A stretch of 64,000 bases of DNA from JAKALD01 sp963817785 (GTDB lineage Bacteria > Pseudomonadota > Gammaproteobacteria > Burkholderiales > SG8-39), in NCBI GenBank assembly GCA_963817785.1, contig CAWFPL010000008.1:806001-870000 (forward strand), written 5' to 3'. The notes beneath the pieces were generated by a model. It was not told the origin of the DNA. It searched no databases and saw only the letters and a list, made by a program, of their open reading frames with translations. Position 1 is the stretch's first letter, and each line of letters begins with the position of its first letter. Below are positions 1 through 8,935 of the stretch, one piece after another. The position numbers were made by a program, and so were the translations under genes.

Positions 1-496
1 TCGAGGGCTGGATGCCCTCGGTCGGCTCGTCGAGGATCAGCAGCCTGGGCTGCATCGCGAGCGCGCGTCCGATGGCGAGCTGCTGCTGCTGGCCGCCCGA
101 GAGGTCGCCGCCGCGCCGCCGCAGCATCTGCCTGAGCACCGGGAACATCTCGAAGATGCGCGCGGGCAGGCTCGCGCCGCGCGGCCGGCTGGCCAGGCCC
201 ATGTCCAGGTTCTCGGCCACCGTCAGGCGCGGGAAGATCTCGCGCCCCTGCGGCACGTAGCCGATGCCCGCGCGCACGCGCACGTAGGGCGGCGCGCTGC
301 CGAGCTCCCGCCCGTCGAAGCGCACGCTGCCGCTCGCCGCGGGCACCAGGCCCATCAGCGTCTTGAGCAGCGTTGTCTTGCCCACGCCGTTGCGGCCGAG
401 CAGCGCGGTCACCTGGCCCTGCTGCAGCTCGAACGACAGGTCGCGCAGGATGTGGCTGCCGCCGTAGTACTGGTTGAGATGGGCGACGGCGAGCAC
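1..496 (-). CDS. urtE: Urea ABC transporter ATP-binding protein UrtE (partial, C-terminus outside the window)
   Basis: ATPase subunit of the urea importer, acting on the cytoplasmic face with UrtD to energise UrtBC. The visible part is the first ~165 residues. It begins (GTG) LAVAHLNQYYGG, has a Walker A GRNGVGKTT at residues 34-42, a PQGREIFPRLTV Q-loop region, the ABC signature LSGGQQQQ and the Walker B LLILDEPTEG just before the edge. TEGIQPS after Walker B is usual in the UrtE/LivF group. The start is chosen because the GTG lies 2 nt after the urtD stop, which indicates translational coupling. It is the last gene of urtABCDE. LivF is the only alternative name, and the Urt context makes it unlikely. 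Confidence 0.93.
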   Translation of the reverse strand, partial: MLAVAHLNQYYGGSHILRDLSFELQQGQVTALLGRNGVGKTTLLKTLMGLVPAASGSVRFDGRELGSAPPYVRVRAGIGYVPQGREIFPRLTVAENLDMGLASRPRGASLPARIFEMFPVLRQMLRRRGGDLSGGQQQQLAIGRALAMQPRLLILDEPTEGIQPS

Positions 497-498
497 GG

Positions 499-1329
499 CT
501 AGCGCCCCAGATAGACTTCGATCACGCGCGGGTCGCTCTGCACCTGCTCGTGCGGGCCCTCGGCGAGCACGCTGCCCTCGTGCAGCACGGTCACCTTGCG
601 CGCGATGCTGGCGACGAACGCCATGTCGTGCTCGACCACCACCAGCGAGTGCTTGCCCGCGAGCGACAGGAACAGCTCCGCGGTGCGCTCGGTCTCGTCG
701 TCGCTCATGCCCGCCACCGGCTCGTCGAGCAGCAGCAGCTTCGGCTCCTGCATGAGCAGCATGGCGATCTCGAGCCACTGCTTCTGGCCGTGCGAGAGCA
801 GGCCCGCCGGCCGGTCGGCGTTCTCGGCCAGGCGCACCCGGCGCAGCATCTCGGCGATGCGGTCGCGCTCCTCCGGCGACAGGCGCGCGAACAGGGTCTT
901 GCGCACCCGCTTGTCGGCCTTCATCGCGAGCTCCAGGTTCTCGAACACCGAGTGCTGCTCGAAGATCGTCGGCTTCTGGAATTTGCGGCCGATCCCGGCC
1001 TGCGCGATCTCGGGCTCGGACAAGCGCGTCAGGTCGATCGTCTGCCCGAAGAACGCGCTGCCGGTGTCGGGGCGCGTCTTGCCGGTGATCACGTCCATCA
1101 TGGTGGTCTTGCCGGCGCCGTTCGGACCGATGACGCAGCGCAGCTCGCCGACGTCGATCGACAGCGAAAGATCCTTCAACGCCTGGAAGCCGTCGAAGCT
1201 GACGCTGATGCCCTCCAGGTACAGGATCGCGCCGTGCGCGGTGTCCAGGCCGCCCTTGGACACCCGGCCGAACGCCGCCTCGCCCGAGGGGCCGCCGTCG
1301 AGCGCGGTGGTGAAGGCGATGGTGCTCAC
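499..1329 (-). CDS. urtD: Urea ABC transporter ATP-binding protein UrtD
   Basis: Second ATPase of the urea importer, 276 residues. A leader of about 35 residues precedes the ATPase domain. Walker A GPNGAGKTT is at residues 68-76, followed by the Q-loop QKPTIFEQ. The signature is the LSHGQKQWLEIAMLL variant characteristic of UrtD rather than the canonical LSGGQ, and Walker B is LLLLDEPVAGM. The GTG start overlaps the urtC stop in a GTGA. The same frame is open far upstream through urtC, but that extension is only a shadow of urtC. Lengths of 250-280 residues are normal for UrtD. Confidence 0.95.
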   Translation of the reverse strand: MSTIAFTTALDGGPSGEAAFGRVSKGGLDTAHGAILYLEGISVSFDGFQALKDLSLSIDVGELRCVIGPNGAGKTTMMDVITGKTRPDTGSAFFGQTIDLTRLSEPEIAQAGIGRKFQKPTIFEQHSVFENLELAMKADKRVRKTLFARLSPEERDRIAEMLRRVRLAENADRPAGLLSHGQKQWLEIAMLLMQEPKLLLLDEPVAGMSDDETERTAELFLSLAGKHSLVVVEHDMAFVASIARKVTVLHEGSVLAEGPHEQVQSDPRVIEVYLGR

Positions 1330-2444
1330 GGGCCGGCCCCCGCCCGGCCCGGGGCCGGTCGCCGCAGGCGGCGCAGCGCGCCGACCACGCCCTGCGGCAG
1401 GAGCAGAGTCACGAGGATGAACAGCAGCCCGAGGAAGTACAGCCAGTAGTCCGGGAACTCCTGCGTGAAGAAGCTCTTCGCGCCGTTGACCAGCAGCGCG
1501 CCGAGCGCGGCGCCGACCAGCGTGCCGCGCCCGCCGACCGCGACCCAGATCGCGACTTCGATCGAGTTCGCGGGCGACATCTCGCCCGGGTTGATGATGC
1601 CGACCTGGGGCACGTACAGCGCGCCGGCGATGCCGCACAGCATCGCCGACAGCGTCCACACGAACAGCTTGTAGTGCGCGGTGTTGTAGCCGCAGAACAT
1701 CACGCGCTGCTCCGCGTCGCGGATCGCGGCGAGCACGCGCCCGAGCCTGGAGGTCACCAGCCAGCGCCCGAGCAGCAGCGTGCCGAGCAGCGCCGCGGCG
1801 CTCAGCGCGAACAGCACCACGCGCATCTGCGGCGTGGCGATCGGGATGCCGAGGATGCGCTTGAAGTCGGTGAAGCCGTTGTTGCCGCCGAAGCCGGTCT
1901 CGTTGCGGAAGAACAGCAGCATCGCGGCGAAGGTGAGCGCCTGGGTGATGATCGAGAAGTACACCCCCTTGATGCGCGAGCGGAAGGCGAAGTAGCCGAA
2001 CACGAACGCGAGCAGCCCCGGCACCAGCACCACCAGGGCCGCGGCGTACCAGAAATGCCCGGTCATGCTCCAGTACCAGGGGTAGGACTTCCAGTCGAGG
2101 AACACCATGAAGTCCGGCAGGGGGCTGTGGTAGACGCCGTCCAGCCCGATCTGGCGCATCAGGTACATGCCCATGGCGTAGCCGCCGAGCGCGAAGAACA
2201 GGCCGTGCCCGAGCGACAGGATGCCGGCGTAGCCCCACACCAGGTCCATCGCCAGCGCGACGATCCCGTAGCAGATGATCTTGCCGCCCAGGCTCACCCA
2301 GTACTCGGAGAGGTGGAACGCGCTGCCGGCCGGCGCGAGCGCCGCGAGCGGCACCACGACGAACAGCGCCAGCGCGACCACGCCCAGAGCGGTCCAGCTG
2401 CGGGGCCCGTACAAGCGCGTCAGCGTGGTCGCGAGCGGCCCCAC
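1326..2444 (-). CDS. urtC: Urea ABC transporter permease UrtC
   Basis: Inner-membrane permease of the urea importer, 372 residues, related to LivM. Hydrophobic segments run through most of the protein. The LivM-like block VWGYAGILSLGHGLFFALGGYAMGMY is interrupted here only for brevity; it spans roughly residues 68-93. The sequence includes the long loop typical of UrtC (GVYHSPLPDFMVFLDWKSYPWYW region) and the conserved EQRVMFCGYNTAHYKLF segment. It starts with GTG 1 nt downstream of the urtB stop and overlaps urtD by 4 nt. This tight packing supports one transcript for the cluster. Confidence 0.95.
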   Translation of the reverse strand: MGPLATTLTRLYGPRSWTALGVVALALFVVVPLAALAPAGSAFHLSEYWVSLGGKIICYGIVALAMDLVWGYAGILSLGHGLFFALGGYAMGMYLMRQIGLDGVYHSPLPDFMVFLDWKSYPWYWSMTGHFWYAAALVVLVPGLLAFVFGYFAFRSRIKGVYFSIITQALTFAAMLLFFRNETGFGGNNGFTDFKRILGIPIATPQMRVVLFALSAAALLGTLLLGRWLVTSRLGRVLAAIRDAEQRVMFCGYNTAHYKLFVWTLSAMLCGIAGALYVPQVGIINPGEMSPANSIEVAIWVAVGGRGTLVGAALGALLVNGAKSFFTQEFPDYWLYFLGLLFILVTLLLPQGVVGALRRLRRPAPGRAGAGP

Positions 2445-2445
2445 C

Positions 2446-4053
2446 TTATGCTTCCAAAGCTCTGCCCTTCAGGGCGAACAGGCCCTGCGGGCGCTTCTGG
2501 ATGAAGACGATGATGAACACCAGCACCGCGATCTTGGCGATCACCGCGCCCGACCAGGACTCGATCAGCTTGTCGACCAGGCCGAGACCCATGCCGGCGT
2601 AGACGGTGCCGGCGAGCTGGCCGACCCCGCCCAGCACCACCACCATGAAGGAATCGACGATGTAACCCTGGCCGAGCGCCGGGCCGACGTTGCCGATCTG
2701 CGACAGCGCGCAGCCGGCGAGCCCCGCGATGCCGCAGCCCAGGCCGAAGGCCAGGGTGTCGATGCGCGCGGTCGGCACCCCGACGCAGCTCGCCATCGCG
2801 CGGTTCTGCGTCACGCCGCGCACGAACAGCCCGAGACGCGTGCGCGTGAGCAGCAGCCAGATGCCCGCGACCACCAGGGCCGCGAAGACGATGATGAAGA
2901 TCCGGTTCCAGGGCAGCACCAGGTTCGACATCGCCTGCACGCCGCCCGACATCCAGGAGGGGTTGTCGACCTGCACGTTCTGCGCGCCGAACAGCGAGCG
3001 CACGGCCTGGATCAGCACCAGGCTGATGCCCCAGGTCGCGAGCAGCGTCTCCAGCGGCCGGCCGTACAGCCAGCGGATCACGCTGCGCTCGAGGATCATC
3101 CCGGCGATTCCCGACACCACGAACGCTGCCGGGATCGCGCACGCCAGGTACCAGCCGAAGGCGCCCGGCGCGTAGGCCTTGAACAGGTTCTGCACCACGT
3201 AGGTGGCGTAGGCGCCGAGCATCATCAGCTCGCCGTGCGCCATGTTGATCACGCCCATCAGCCCGTAGGTGATCGCGAGCCCGAGCGCGGCGATCATCAG
3301 GATGCTGCCCAGGCTCAACCCGGCGAACAGCAGCCCGACGCGGTCGCCCCAGGCGAGCCGGTCCTTCACCGCGTCGAGGCTCGCCTGCGCCGCGGCGCGG
3401 ATCTCCGCGTCCGGTTCGGCGAAGCTGCCGTGCGCATTCTTCGCCAGCAGCGGCAGCAGCAGCGACTCGGTCTTGGCGTTGCCCGAGCTCCCCAGCGTGC
3501 GGATCGCAGCCAGGCGCTCGGCCTTGCTGCCGGCTTGGAGGTGCACCGACGCCGCGACGATCTCGAGCACGCTCCTGATCTCGGGGACGGTCTCGCGCGC
3601 CAGGGCCCGGTCCACGACCGGCAGCGCGGCCGCGCGCGGGTCGTCTGCCAGCTCGCGCGCCGCCTTGAGGCGGGTGGCCCGGTCGTGCGAGACCAGGCGC
3701 AGCGCGGAAACCGCGCTGTCGAGCACGCCGCGAACGCGGTTGTTGAGCACCACGTCACTCGCGTCCGCGGGCACCGGCGTGATCTTCTCGCCGGTCACCG
3801 CGTCGATGGCCGTGCTGCCGTCGATGATCAGCACCCGGTCGCCGGAAGTCTGCACCGAGCCGGCGAGCAGCGCGCGCAGGAGCGGCTCGGCCTTTTCGTC
3901 GCCGGACTCGACCAGCGCGTTGATGGCGGCGATCTTGTCCTCGCTCGTGTCGCCCAGGGCGAGCTTTTGCACCACCACCGCGTCGAGCGCCAGCGCCGGC
4001 CGGGCGAGGCCCAGCGCCGCGATCGCGAGCAGGGCGAGCACGAAGCGCGTCAT
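2446..4053 (-). CDS. urtB: Urea ABC transporter permease UrtB
   Basis: Inner-membrane permease, 535 residues. It has the UrtB layout: a signal peptide (MTRFVLALLAIAALGLARPALA), then a soluble region to about residue 230 rich in short helical repeats (LLRALLAG, LLLPLLAKN), then a LivH-like membrane domain starting near LLFAGLSLGSILMIAALGL. The permease part contains NMAHGELMMLGAYA and ends KRPQGLFALKGRALEA. The ATG at 4053 is chosen because the signal peptide begins there; an in-frame ATG at 4080 would add nine residues. Neither start has a strong ribosome binding site. A non-coding gap of about 74 nt separates it from urtA. Confidence 0.94.
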   Translation of the reverse strand: MTRFVLALLAIAALGLARPALALDAVVVQKLALGDTSEDKIAAINALVESGDEKAEPLLRALLAGSVQTSGDRVLIIDGSTAIDAVTGEKITPVPADASDVVLNNRVRGVLDSAVSALRLVSHDRATRLKAARELADDPRAAALPVVDRALARETVPEIRSVLEIVAASVHLQAGSKAERLAAIRTLGSSGNAKTESLLLPLLAKNAHGSFAEPDAEIRAAAQASLDAVKDRLAWGDRVGLLFAGLSLGSILMIAALGLAITYGLMGVINMAHGELMMLGAYATYVVQNLFKAYAPGAFGWYLACAIPAAFVVSGIAGMILERSVIRWLYGRPLETLLATWGISLVLIQAVRSLFGAQNVQVDNPSWMSGGVQAMSNLVLPWNRIFIIVFAALVVAGIWLLLTRTRLGLFVRGVTQNRAMASCVGVPTARIDTLAFGLGCGIAGLAGCALSQIGNVGPALGQGYIVDSFMVVVLGGVGQLAGTVYAGMGLGLVDKLIESWSGAVIAKIAVLVFIIVFIQKRPQGLFALKGRALEA

Positions 4054-4127
4054 GGAGGGAAAGGTTCGACAGCGGGCCATCGCGGCCGGAACGGGCGGCG
4101 GCACGCCGGTGTCTCCGCCCGAACCGC

Positions 4128-5408
4128 TCAGGTCTTCTTCGTCATCTTCTCGGGGATGTCCTTCTTGCCCTTGTCCTCGGGCAGGTACGGGCTCCACGGC
4201 TGGGCCTTGATCGGCCCCTTGGTCTTCCACACCACGTCGAACTGACCGTCGGCGCGGACCTGGCCGATGAACACCGGCTTGTGCAGGTGGTGGTTGTGCG
4301 GGTCCATCTCGATGGTGAAGCCGTCCGGGGCCTTGAACTTCTGCCCGCCGACCGCGGCGATCACCTTGTCGACCTGGAACGTCCCGGCTTTCTCGACCGC
4401 CTGCTTCCACATGTGGATACCGATGTAGCTGGCCTCCATCGGGTCGTTGGTGAGCGGCTTGTCGGCATAGGGCAGCTTCATCTTCTTGGTGTAGGCGGCC
4501 CACTCCTTCTTCCAGGCGTCGTTGACCGGGTTCTTGAGCGACATGAAGTAGTTCCACGCCGCGAGCTGCCCGACCAGCGGCTTGGTGTCGACGCCGCGCA
4601 GCTCTTCCTCGCCGACCGAGAACGCGACCACCGGGATGTCGGTCGCCTTCACGCCCTGGTTGCCGAGCTCCTTGTAGAACGGCACGTTGGAGTCGCCGTT
4701 GATGGTCGAGACCACCGCGGACTTGCCGCCGCCGGCGAACTTCTTGATGTTGGCGACGATGGTCTGGTAGTCGCTGTGGCCGAAGGGCGTGTACACCTCT
4801 TCGATGTCGGCGTCGGTTATGCCCTTCGAGTGCAGGAAGTAGCGCAGGATCTTGTTGGTCGTGCGCGGGTACACGTAGTCGGTGCCGAGCAGGAAGAAGC
4901 GCTTGGCGCCGCCGCCGTCCTGGCTCATCAGGTACTCGACCGCCGGGATCGCCTGCTGGTTGGGCGCGGCGCCGGTGTAGAACACGTTGTACGACAGCTC
5001 CTCGCCCTCGTACTGCACCGGGTAGAAGAGCAGCCCGTTCAACTCCTCGAACACCGGCAGCACCGACTTGCGCGACACCGAGGTCCAGCAGCCGAACACC
5101 GCCGCCACCTTGTCCACCGTGAGCAGCTGGCGCGCCTTCTCGGCGAACAGCGGCCAGTTGGAGGCCGGATCGACCACCACCGGCTCGATCCTGTGGCCCA
5201 TGACGCCGCCCTTGCGGTTGATCTCGGCGAAGGTCATCAGGTCCATGTCCTTGAGCACGGTCTCGCTGATGGCCATCGTGCCCGAGAGCGAGTGCAGCAC
5301 GCCCACCTTGACGGTCTTGCCCTTGGCCAGAATGGCCGGCGCAGCCAGCCCGCTTGCCGCGGTCGCGGCACCGAGCGTCAGCCCTTTGACGAATGTGCGT
5401 CTTTTCAT
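4128..5408 (-). CDS. urtA: Urea ABC transporter substrate-binding protein UrtA
   Basis: Periplasmic urea receptor, 426 residues, first gene of urtABCDE. The N-terminus MKRRTFVKGLTLGAATAASG carries a twin-arginine motif (RRTFVKG) and a cleavage region near APAILA, so export by the Tat system is likely. The mature part begins KTVKVGVLHSLSGTMAISE, as in UrtA/FmdD proteins, and includes VFGCWTSVSRKSVLPVFE and the C-terminal DPHNHHLHKP block specific to this family. The ATG at 5408 is preceded by GAGGGG at good spacing. The frame stays open upstream to 5489, but the twin-arginine start and the ribosome binding site favour 5408. Confidence 0.96.
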   Translation of the reverse strand: MKRRTFVKGLTLGAATAASGLAAPAILAKGKTVKVGVLHSLSGTMAISETVLKDMDLMTFAEINRKGGVMGHRIEPVVVDPASNWPLFAEKARQLLTVDKVAAVFGCWTSVSRKSVLPVFEELNGLLFYPVQYEGEELSYNVFYTGAAPNQQAIPAVEYLMSQDGGGAKRFFLLGTDYVYPRTTNKILRYFLHSKGITDADIEEVYTPFGHSDYQTIVANIKKFAGGGKSAVVSTINGDSNVPFYKELGNQGVKATDIPVVAFSVGEEELRGVDTKPLVGQLAAWNYFMSLKNPVNDAWKKEWAAYTKKMKLPYADKPLTNDPMEASYIGIHMWKQAVEKAGTFQVDKVIAAVGGQKFKAPDGFTIEMDPHNHHLHKPVFIGQVRADGQFDVVWKTKGPIKAQPWSPYLPEDKGKKDIPEKMTKKT

Positions 5409-5473
5409 GCGTGTCCCCTCTGATAAAAATGGATCGGTCCCCGGCCGCCGTAGCTGCCTCGCTCCATGTTCTC

Positions 5474-5488
5474 GCAACGAACGTGCCA
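5474..5488 (-). promoter_or_regulatory. Sigma-54 (RpoN) promoter of urtABCDE
   Basis: Read on the reverse strand this is TGGCACGTTCGTTGC, which matches the sigma-54 consensus TGGCACG-N4-TTGC at every fixed position. The -24 GG and -12 GC are correctly spaced. The predicted start of transcription, about 12 nt beyond the GC, leaves an untranslated leader of roughly 55 nt before urtA. Urea uptake genes are commonly under NtrC/RpoN nitrogen control, so the position fits. A clear pair of NtrC sites was not identified upstream. Confidence 0.75.
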
Positions 5489-5646
5489 TGCGCTCGGTAC
5501 GGCGGCGCGCCGCGGCCGGCCCGCCGCGCGCGCATGAATTCGGTGCGCACGCTCAGGTCCGCGCACGGTATTGATGCATCGTGCGGATTTGCGGTTCTCG
5601 GGGTCTCGAAAGAAACCCGGGGGCGACGCGGCCGTGCCGCGAAGCG

Positions 5647-8214
5647 CTACGAACCCGGGAACAGCCGCGCGGCGAGGCGGCGCTTGACAGCTTCGACCAG
5701 CACCAGATAGCCGGCCACCAGAGCCGCGACGGCCGCGAGCAGCGGCGGGGGCGGGGCGACGAAGCCGAGGAAGCTCGCCGCCGGCGTGAACGGCAGCAGC
5801 GCCGCGACGGCGACCACCGCAAGCGCCGCGGCCGCCAGCCCGGGATGCGGCCGGCCGGCCAAGGGCCCGGCACGGCCGCGGATGAGGAAGATCACGAGCA
5901 CCTGGCTCGCCACCGACTCGACGAACCAGCCGGTGCGGAACAGCTCGGGCCCGGCACGGAAGGCCCATAGCAGCAGCCCGAAGGTCAGGAAGTCGAACAG
6001 CGAGGACAGCGGTCCGAACACCAGCATGAAGCGGCGGATCGGCGCCAGGTCCCAGGCGCGCGGCGAACGGGTTTCGGCGTCCTCGACCCGGTCGAATGGG
6101 ATCGGGATCTCCGACAGATCGTACAGCAGGTTGTTGAGCAGCACCTGCACCGGCAGCAGCGGCAGGAACGGCAGGAACAGCGTCGCGCCGGCCATGCTGA
6201 ACATGTTGCCGAAGTTGGAGCTGGTGCCCATCCTGAGGTACTTCATGATGTTGCCGTGCGTGCGCCGGCCCTCGACGATCGCGGCGAGCAGCACCATCAG
6301 GTCGTGGCGCTGCAGGATCACGTCGGCGGCCTCCCTGGCGACGTCGACCGCGCCGTCGACCGAAATGCCGACGTCGGCGCCGCGCAGCGCCGGGGCGTCG
6401 TTGATGCCGTCGCCCATGAAGCCGACCACGCTGCCGCGCTGCCGCAGCGCGGCGATGACGCGCGTCTTCTGCGCCGGCGAGACGCGGCAGAACAGCGTCG
6501 CCTGCTGCGCGGCCGTGGCGAGCGCCTCGAAATCGAGCCGCTCGATCTCGCGCCCGAGCAGCACGCCCTCCACCCGCAGGCCGAGCACCGCGCACAGGTG
6601 GCTCGCCACGCGCTCGTTGTCGCCGGTCAGGATCTTCACCGCCACGCCGCGGGCCGCGAGCTCGTCGAGGGCCGCGCGCGCGTCGGCGCGCGGCGGATCG
6701 AGGAACGCCGCGAAGCCGGCCAGCGTGAGGTGCTCCTCGTCGCGCACCGTGGCGACCGTGCGCTCGGGCTCGGCCTCGCGCCAGCAGATCGCGAGCACGC
6801 GCATGCCCTGCTCGCCGAGCGACTCGAACAGCGCCAGCGCGCGCGAGCGCGTCGCGCCGTCCAGGGACGCGACGCGCCCGTCCCCGGCGCGCTCGTAGCG
6901 GTCACAGCGCGCGAGCAGCTCCTCGGGCGCGCCCTTCACGATCAGCAGCCGGGCGCCGCCTGGCGCCTCCGCGAGCACCGACACGCGGCGGCGCTCGAAG
7001 TCGAACGGCACCTCGTCGATCTTCCTCCAGCCGGCGGGCTCGATGTGGCGGTGGCGCAGGATGGCCTGGTCGAGCGGGCTCTTCAGCCCGGTCTCGAAGG
7101 CGCTGTTGACGAACGCGAGCTGCAGCACGCGCTCGCTGTCAGCGCCCTCGGCATCGAGGTGACGCTCGAGCTCGATGCGGCCCTCGGTGAGCGTGCCGGT
7201 CTTGTCGGTGGCGAGCACGTCCAGCGCGCCGAGCGAGTAGATCGCCGCCGGCTGCTTGACGATCGCCTCCTGCTCCGCCATGCGCAGCGCGCCGCGTGCC
7301 AGCGTCACCGAGACGATCATCGGCAGCAGCTCGGGCGTGAGCCCCACGGCGAGCGCCACGGCGAACATGAACGATTCGAGCAGCGGGCGGTGGGCAAGCG
7401 CGTTCACCAGCAGCACGAATAGCACCATGAACAGCGTCAGCCGCAGGATCATCAGGCCGAAGCGGCGCGCGCCGAGCTCGAGCGGGTTGGGGCGCGTGCG
7501 CGCCTCGATCAGCCCCGCGACTCCGCCGAGCTGCGTGGCCGCCCCGGTGCGGCACACGAGCAGGGTTCCGGTGCCGCTCAACACGTGGCTGCCCATCAAC
7601 GCTACACCGTCGCATTCGGCGGGCGCGCCGGCCTCGCCCCCGCGCGCAGCCGTGTGCTTCTCGGCCGGGAACGGCTCGCCGGTGAGCGTCGCCTGGTTCA
7701 GGTACAGATCGCGCGCGCCGAGCAGCACGCCGTCGGCGGGAACCAGGTCGCCCGCGGCGAGCCGCACGAGATCGCCCGGGACCAGTTCCGCCATCGGCAC
7801 CTCGCGCTCGGCGCCGTCGCGGACCGCCGTCGCGGTCAGCCGCACGAGCGCGCGCAGGCGCTCCACCGCGTTGCCGGCGCGGCGCTCCTGCACAAAGTCG
7901 AGGGTGACGCTCGCGGCGAGCACTGCGACCACGATCAGCGCGCTCGCGGCATCGCCGGTGCCCGCGGAAATCGCCGCGGCGGCGACCAGCAGCAGCACCA
8001 GCGGATTGCGAAAGCGCAGCAGGAACTCGGCGAGCGCCGAGCGGCGCCGCCGCGGCACCAGCATGTTCGGGCCGTGGCGCTCGAGCGCTTGGCGCGCGAG
8101 CTCGTTGCTCAATCCCTGCGCGCCGCTGCCGAGGGCCCGGGCGAGCGCCTCGGGCGCTTCGCGCCACCACGCATCGCGCGCTTCGCTGGACCCGCTCGCC
8201 CCGGTCGCCGCCAT
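5647..8214 (-). CDS. Magnesium-translocating P-type ATPase (MgtA/MgtB family)
   Basis: Inner-membrane cation pump, 855 residues from the ATG at 8214 (an in-frame TTG at 8265 would add 17). It shows the P-type order: an N-terminal cation-ATPase region with ARQALERHGPN, the actuator motif TGEPFPAEK, the phosphorylation motif DKTGTLT with the acceptor at Asp337, SPLDQAI and KGAPEELL in the nucleotide domain, and GDGINDAPALRGADVGISVD in the hinge. The region FGNMFSMAGATLFLPFLPLLPVQ and the short C-terminal membrane domain are typical of MgtA-type importers rather than Ca2+ or heavy-metal pumps. The family normally imports Mg2+ down its gradient. It is divergent from the CBS-domain gene. No Mg2+-sensing leader was recognised. 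Confidence 0.88.
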   Translation of the reverse strand: MAATGASGSSEARDAWWREAPEALARALGSGAQGLSNELARQALERHGPNMLVPRRRRSALAEFLLRFRNPLVLLLVAAAAISAGTGDAASALIVVAVLAASVTLDFVQERRAGNAVERLRALVRLTATAVRDGAEREVPMAELVPGDLVRLAAGDLVPADGVLLGARDLYLNQATLTGEPFPAEKHTAARGGEAGAPAECDGVALMGSHVLSGTGTLLVCRTGAATQLGGVAGLIEARTRPNPLELGARRFGLMILRLTLFMVLFVLLVNALAHRPLLESFMFAVALAVGLTPELLPMIVSVTLARGALRMAEQEAIVKQPAAIYSLGALDVLATDKTGTLTEGRIELERHLDAEGADSERVLQLAFVNSAFETGLKSPLDQAILRHRHIEPAGWRKIDEVPFDFERRRVSVLAEAPGGARLLIVKGAPEELLARCDRYERAGDGRVASLDGATRSRALALFESLGEQGMRVLAICWREAEPERTVATVRDEEHLTLAGFAAFLDPPRADARAALDELAARGVAVKILTGDNERVASHLCAVLGLRVEGVLLGREIERLDFEALATAAQQATLFCRVSPAQKTRVIAALRQRGSVVGFMGDGINDAPALRGADVGISVDGAVDVAREAADVILQRHDLMVLLAAIVEGRRTHGNIMKYLRMGTSSNFGNMFSMAGATLFLPFLPLLPVQVLLNNLLYDLSEIPIPFDRVEDAETRSPRAWDLAPIRRFMLVFGPLSSLFDFLTFGLLLWAFRAGPELFRTGWFVESVASQVLVIFLIRGRAGPLAGRPHPGLAAAALAVVAVAALLPFTPAASFLGFVAPPPPLLAAVAALVAGYLVLVEAVKRRLAARLFPGS

Positions 8215-8318
8215 CACCCCGGGAACGCTACCGGCGCGGCGCCCGCCCCGGTTGATCCTGGTCAAAGCGCCCTTGCGGGGACCCGCTAGCCTGTGAGCAT
8301 CGAAGCGCAGGAGACGGC

Positions 8319-8789
8319 ATGAGAATCAAGGACATCTGCAGCCGCATGGTCGTCGTGGCCGAAGGCAGCACCGATTTGCGCGAGGCCGCGCGGCTGATGC
8401 GCGACCACCATGTCGGCGCGCTGATCGTGATCGACGGCAAGGAAGGCGTGACGCGACCGATCGGAATCGTGACCGACCGCGACATCGTAATCGCCGTGGT
8501 CGCCGCCGCGGGCGTGCGCCCGGAGTCACTCACCGTCCGGGACGTGATGGCGCGCGAGCTGGTGGTGGCCCGCGAAGACGACGGCGTGTTCGAGGCCATC
8601 GAGGCGATGCAGGACAAGGGCGTGCGGCGCCTGCCGGTGGTCGCCTCCGACGGCAGGCTGATCGGTGTGGTCACGCTCGACGACCTGCTGCGCATGCTCG
8701 CCAACGAGCTCGGGGGCCTGGCGATGGCCATGCAACGCGCCGGCAGGCGGGAAACCGCGGAGCGACCGGTGTTGCAGACCGAGGCCTGA
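8319..8789 (+). CDS. CBS-domain protein (tandem CBS pair)
   Basis: Small cytoplasmic protein of 156 residues made of two CBS motifs: residues ~5-65 (GALIVIDGKEGVTRPIGIVTDRDIV) and ~73-130 (VRRLPVVASDGRLIGVVTLDDLL). CBS pairs bind adenine nucleotides and usually act as sensor or regulatory modules. AGGAGACGGC precedes the ATG. The 30-residue tail after the second CBS looks disordered. It is divergent from the P-type ATPase and upstream of the sulfide oxidoreductase gene, but there is no evidence that it controls either. The exact ligand is unknown. Confidence 0.85.
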   Translation: MRIKDICSRMVVVAEGSTDLREAARLMRDHHVGALIVIDGKEGVTRPIGIVTDRDIVIAVVAAAGVRPESLTVRDVMARELVVAREDDGVFEAIEAMQDKGVRRLPVVASDGRLIGVVTLDDLLRMLANELGGLAMAMQRAGRRETAERPVLQTEA

Positions 8790-8801
8790 GCCGACGCCCA
8801 C

Positions 8802-8818
8802 ATACTCCATAGGGGTAT
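8802..8818 (+). promoter_or_regulatory. Operator-like palindrome 1 upstream of sqr
   Basis: ATACTCCATAGGGGTAT is a near-perfect inverted repeat (ATACyCC / GGGGTAT around three bases). Its ATAC...G-tract...GTAT form resembles operators of the CsoR/RcnR/CstR repressor family. It lies about 118 nt before the sqr start and resembles the second site at 8878-8893. Confidence 0.5.
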
Positions 8819-8855
8819 AGCGCCTATCCAGAGCGTCGGTCCCCATAAACAGGGC

Positions 8856-8893
8856 TTGAAATCCAGGCCCTCATCATATACTATGGGGGGTAT
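8856..8893 (+). promoter_or_regulatory. Candidate sqr promoter overlapped by operator-like palindrome 2
   Basis: A -35-like TTGAAA (8856-8861) and a -10-like TATACT (8877-8882) are 15 nt apart, slightly short. The -10 is embedded in ATACTATGGGGGGTAT (8878-8893), which repeats the pattern of the palindrome at 8802-8818. Both sites are followed by ATAGCG. A repressor bound here would cover the start of transcription. CstR, a persulfide sensor of the CsoR family, is known to control sulfide oxidation genes through similar G-tract operators. No such regulator gene is in this window. Confidence 0.5.
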
Positions 8894-8935
8894 ATAGCGG
8901 AGCCATGCAGTAAATCGGGACGCAGGGAGGGCCAA

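Noticed and set aside
2275..4245. A 656-codon open frame on the + strand across urtB/urtC
   Set aside because: Antisense to clearly recognised permease genes, with composition typical of a shadow frame.
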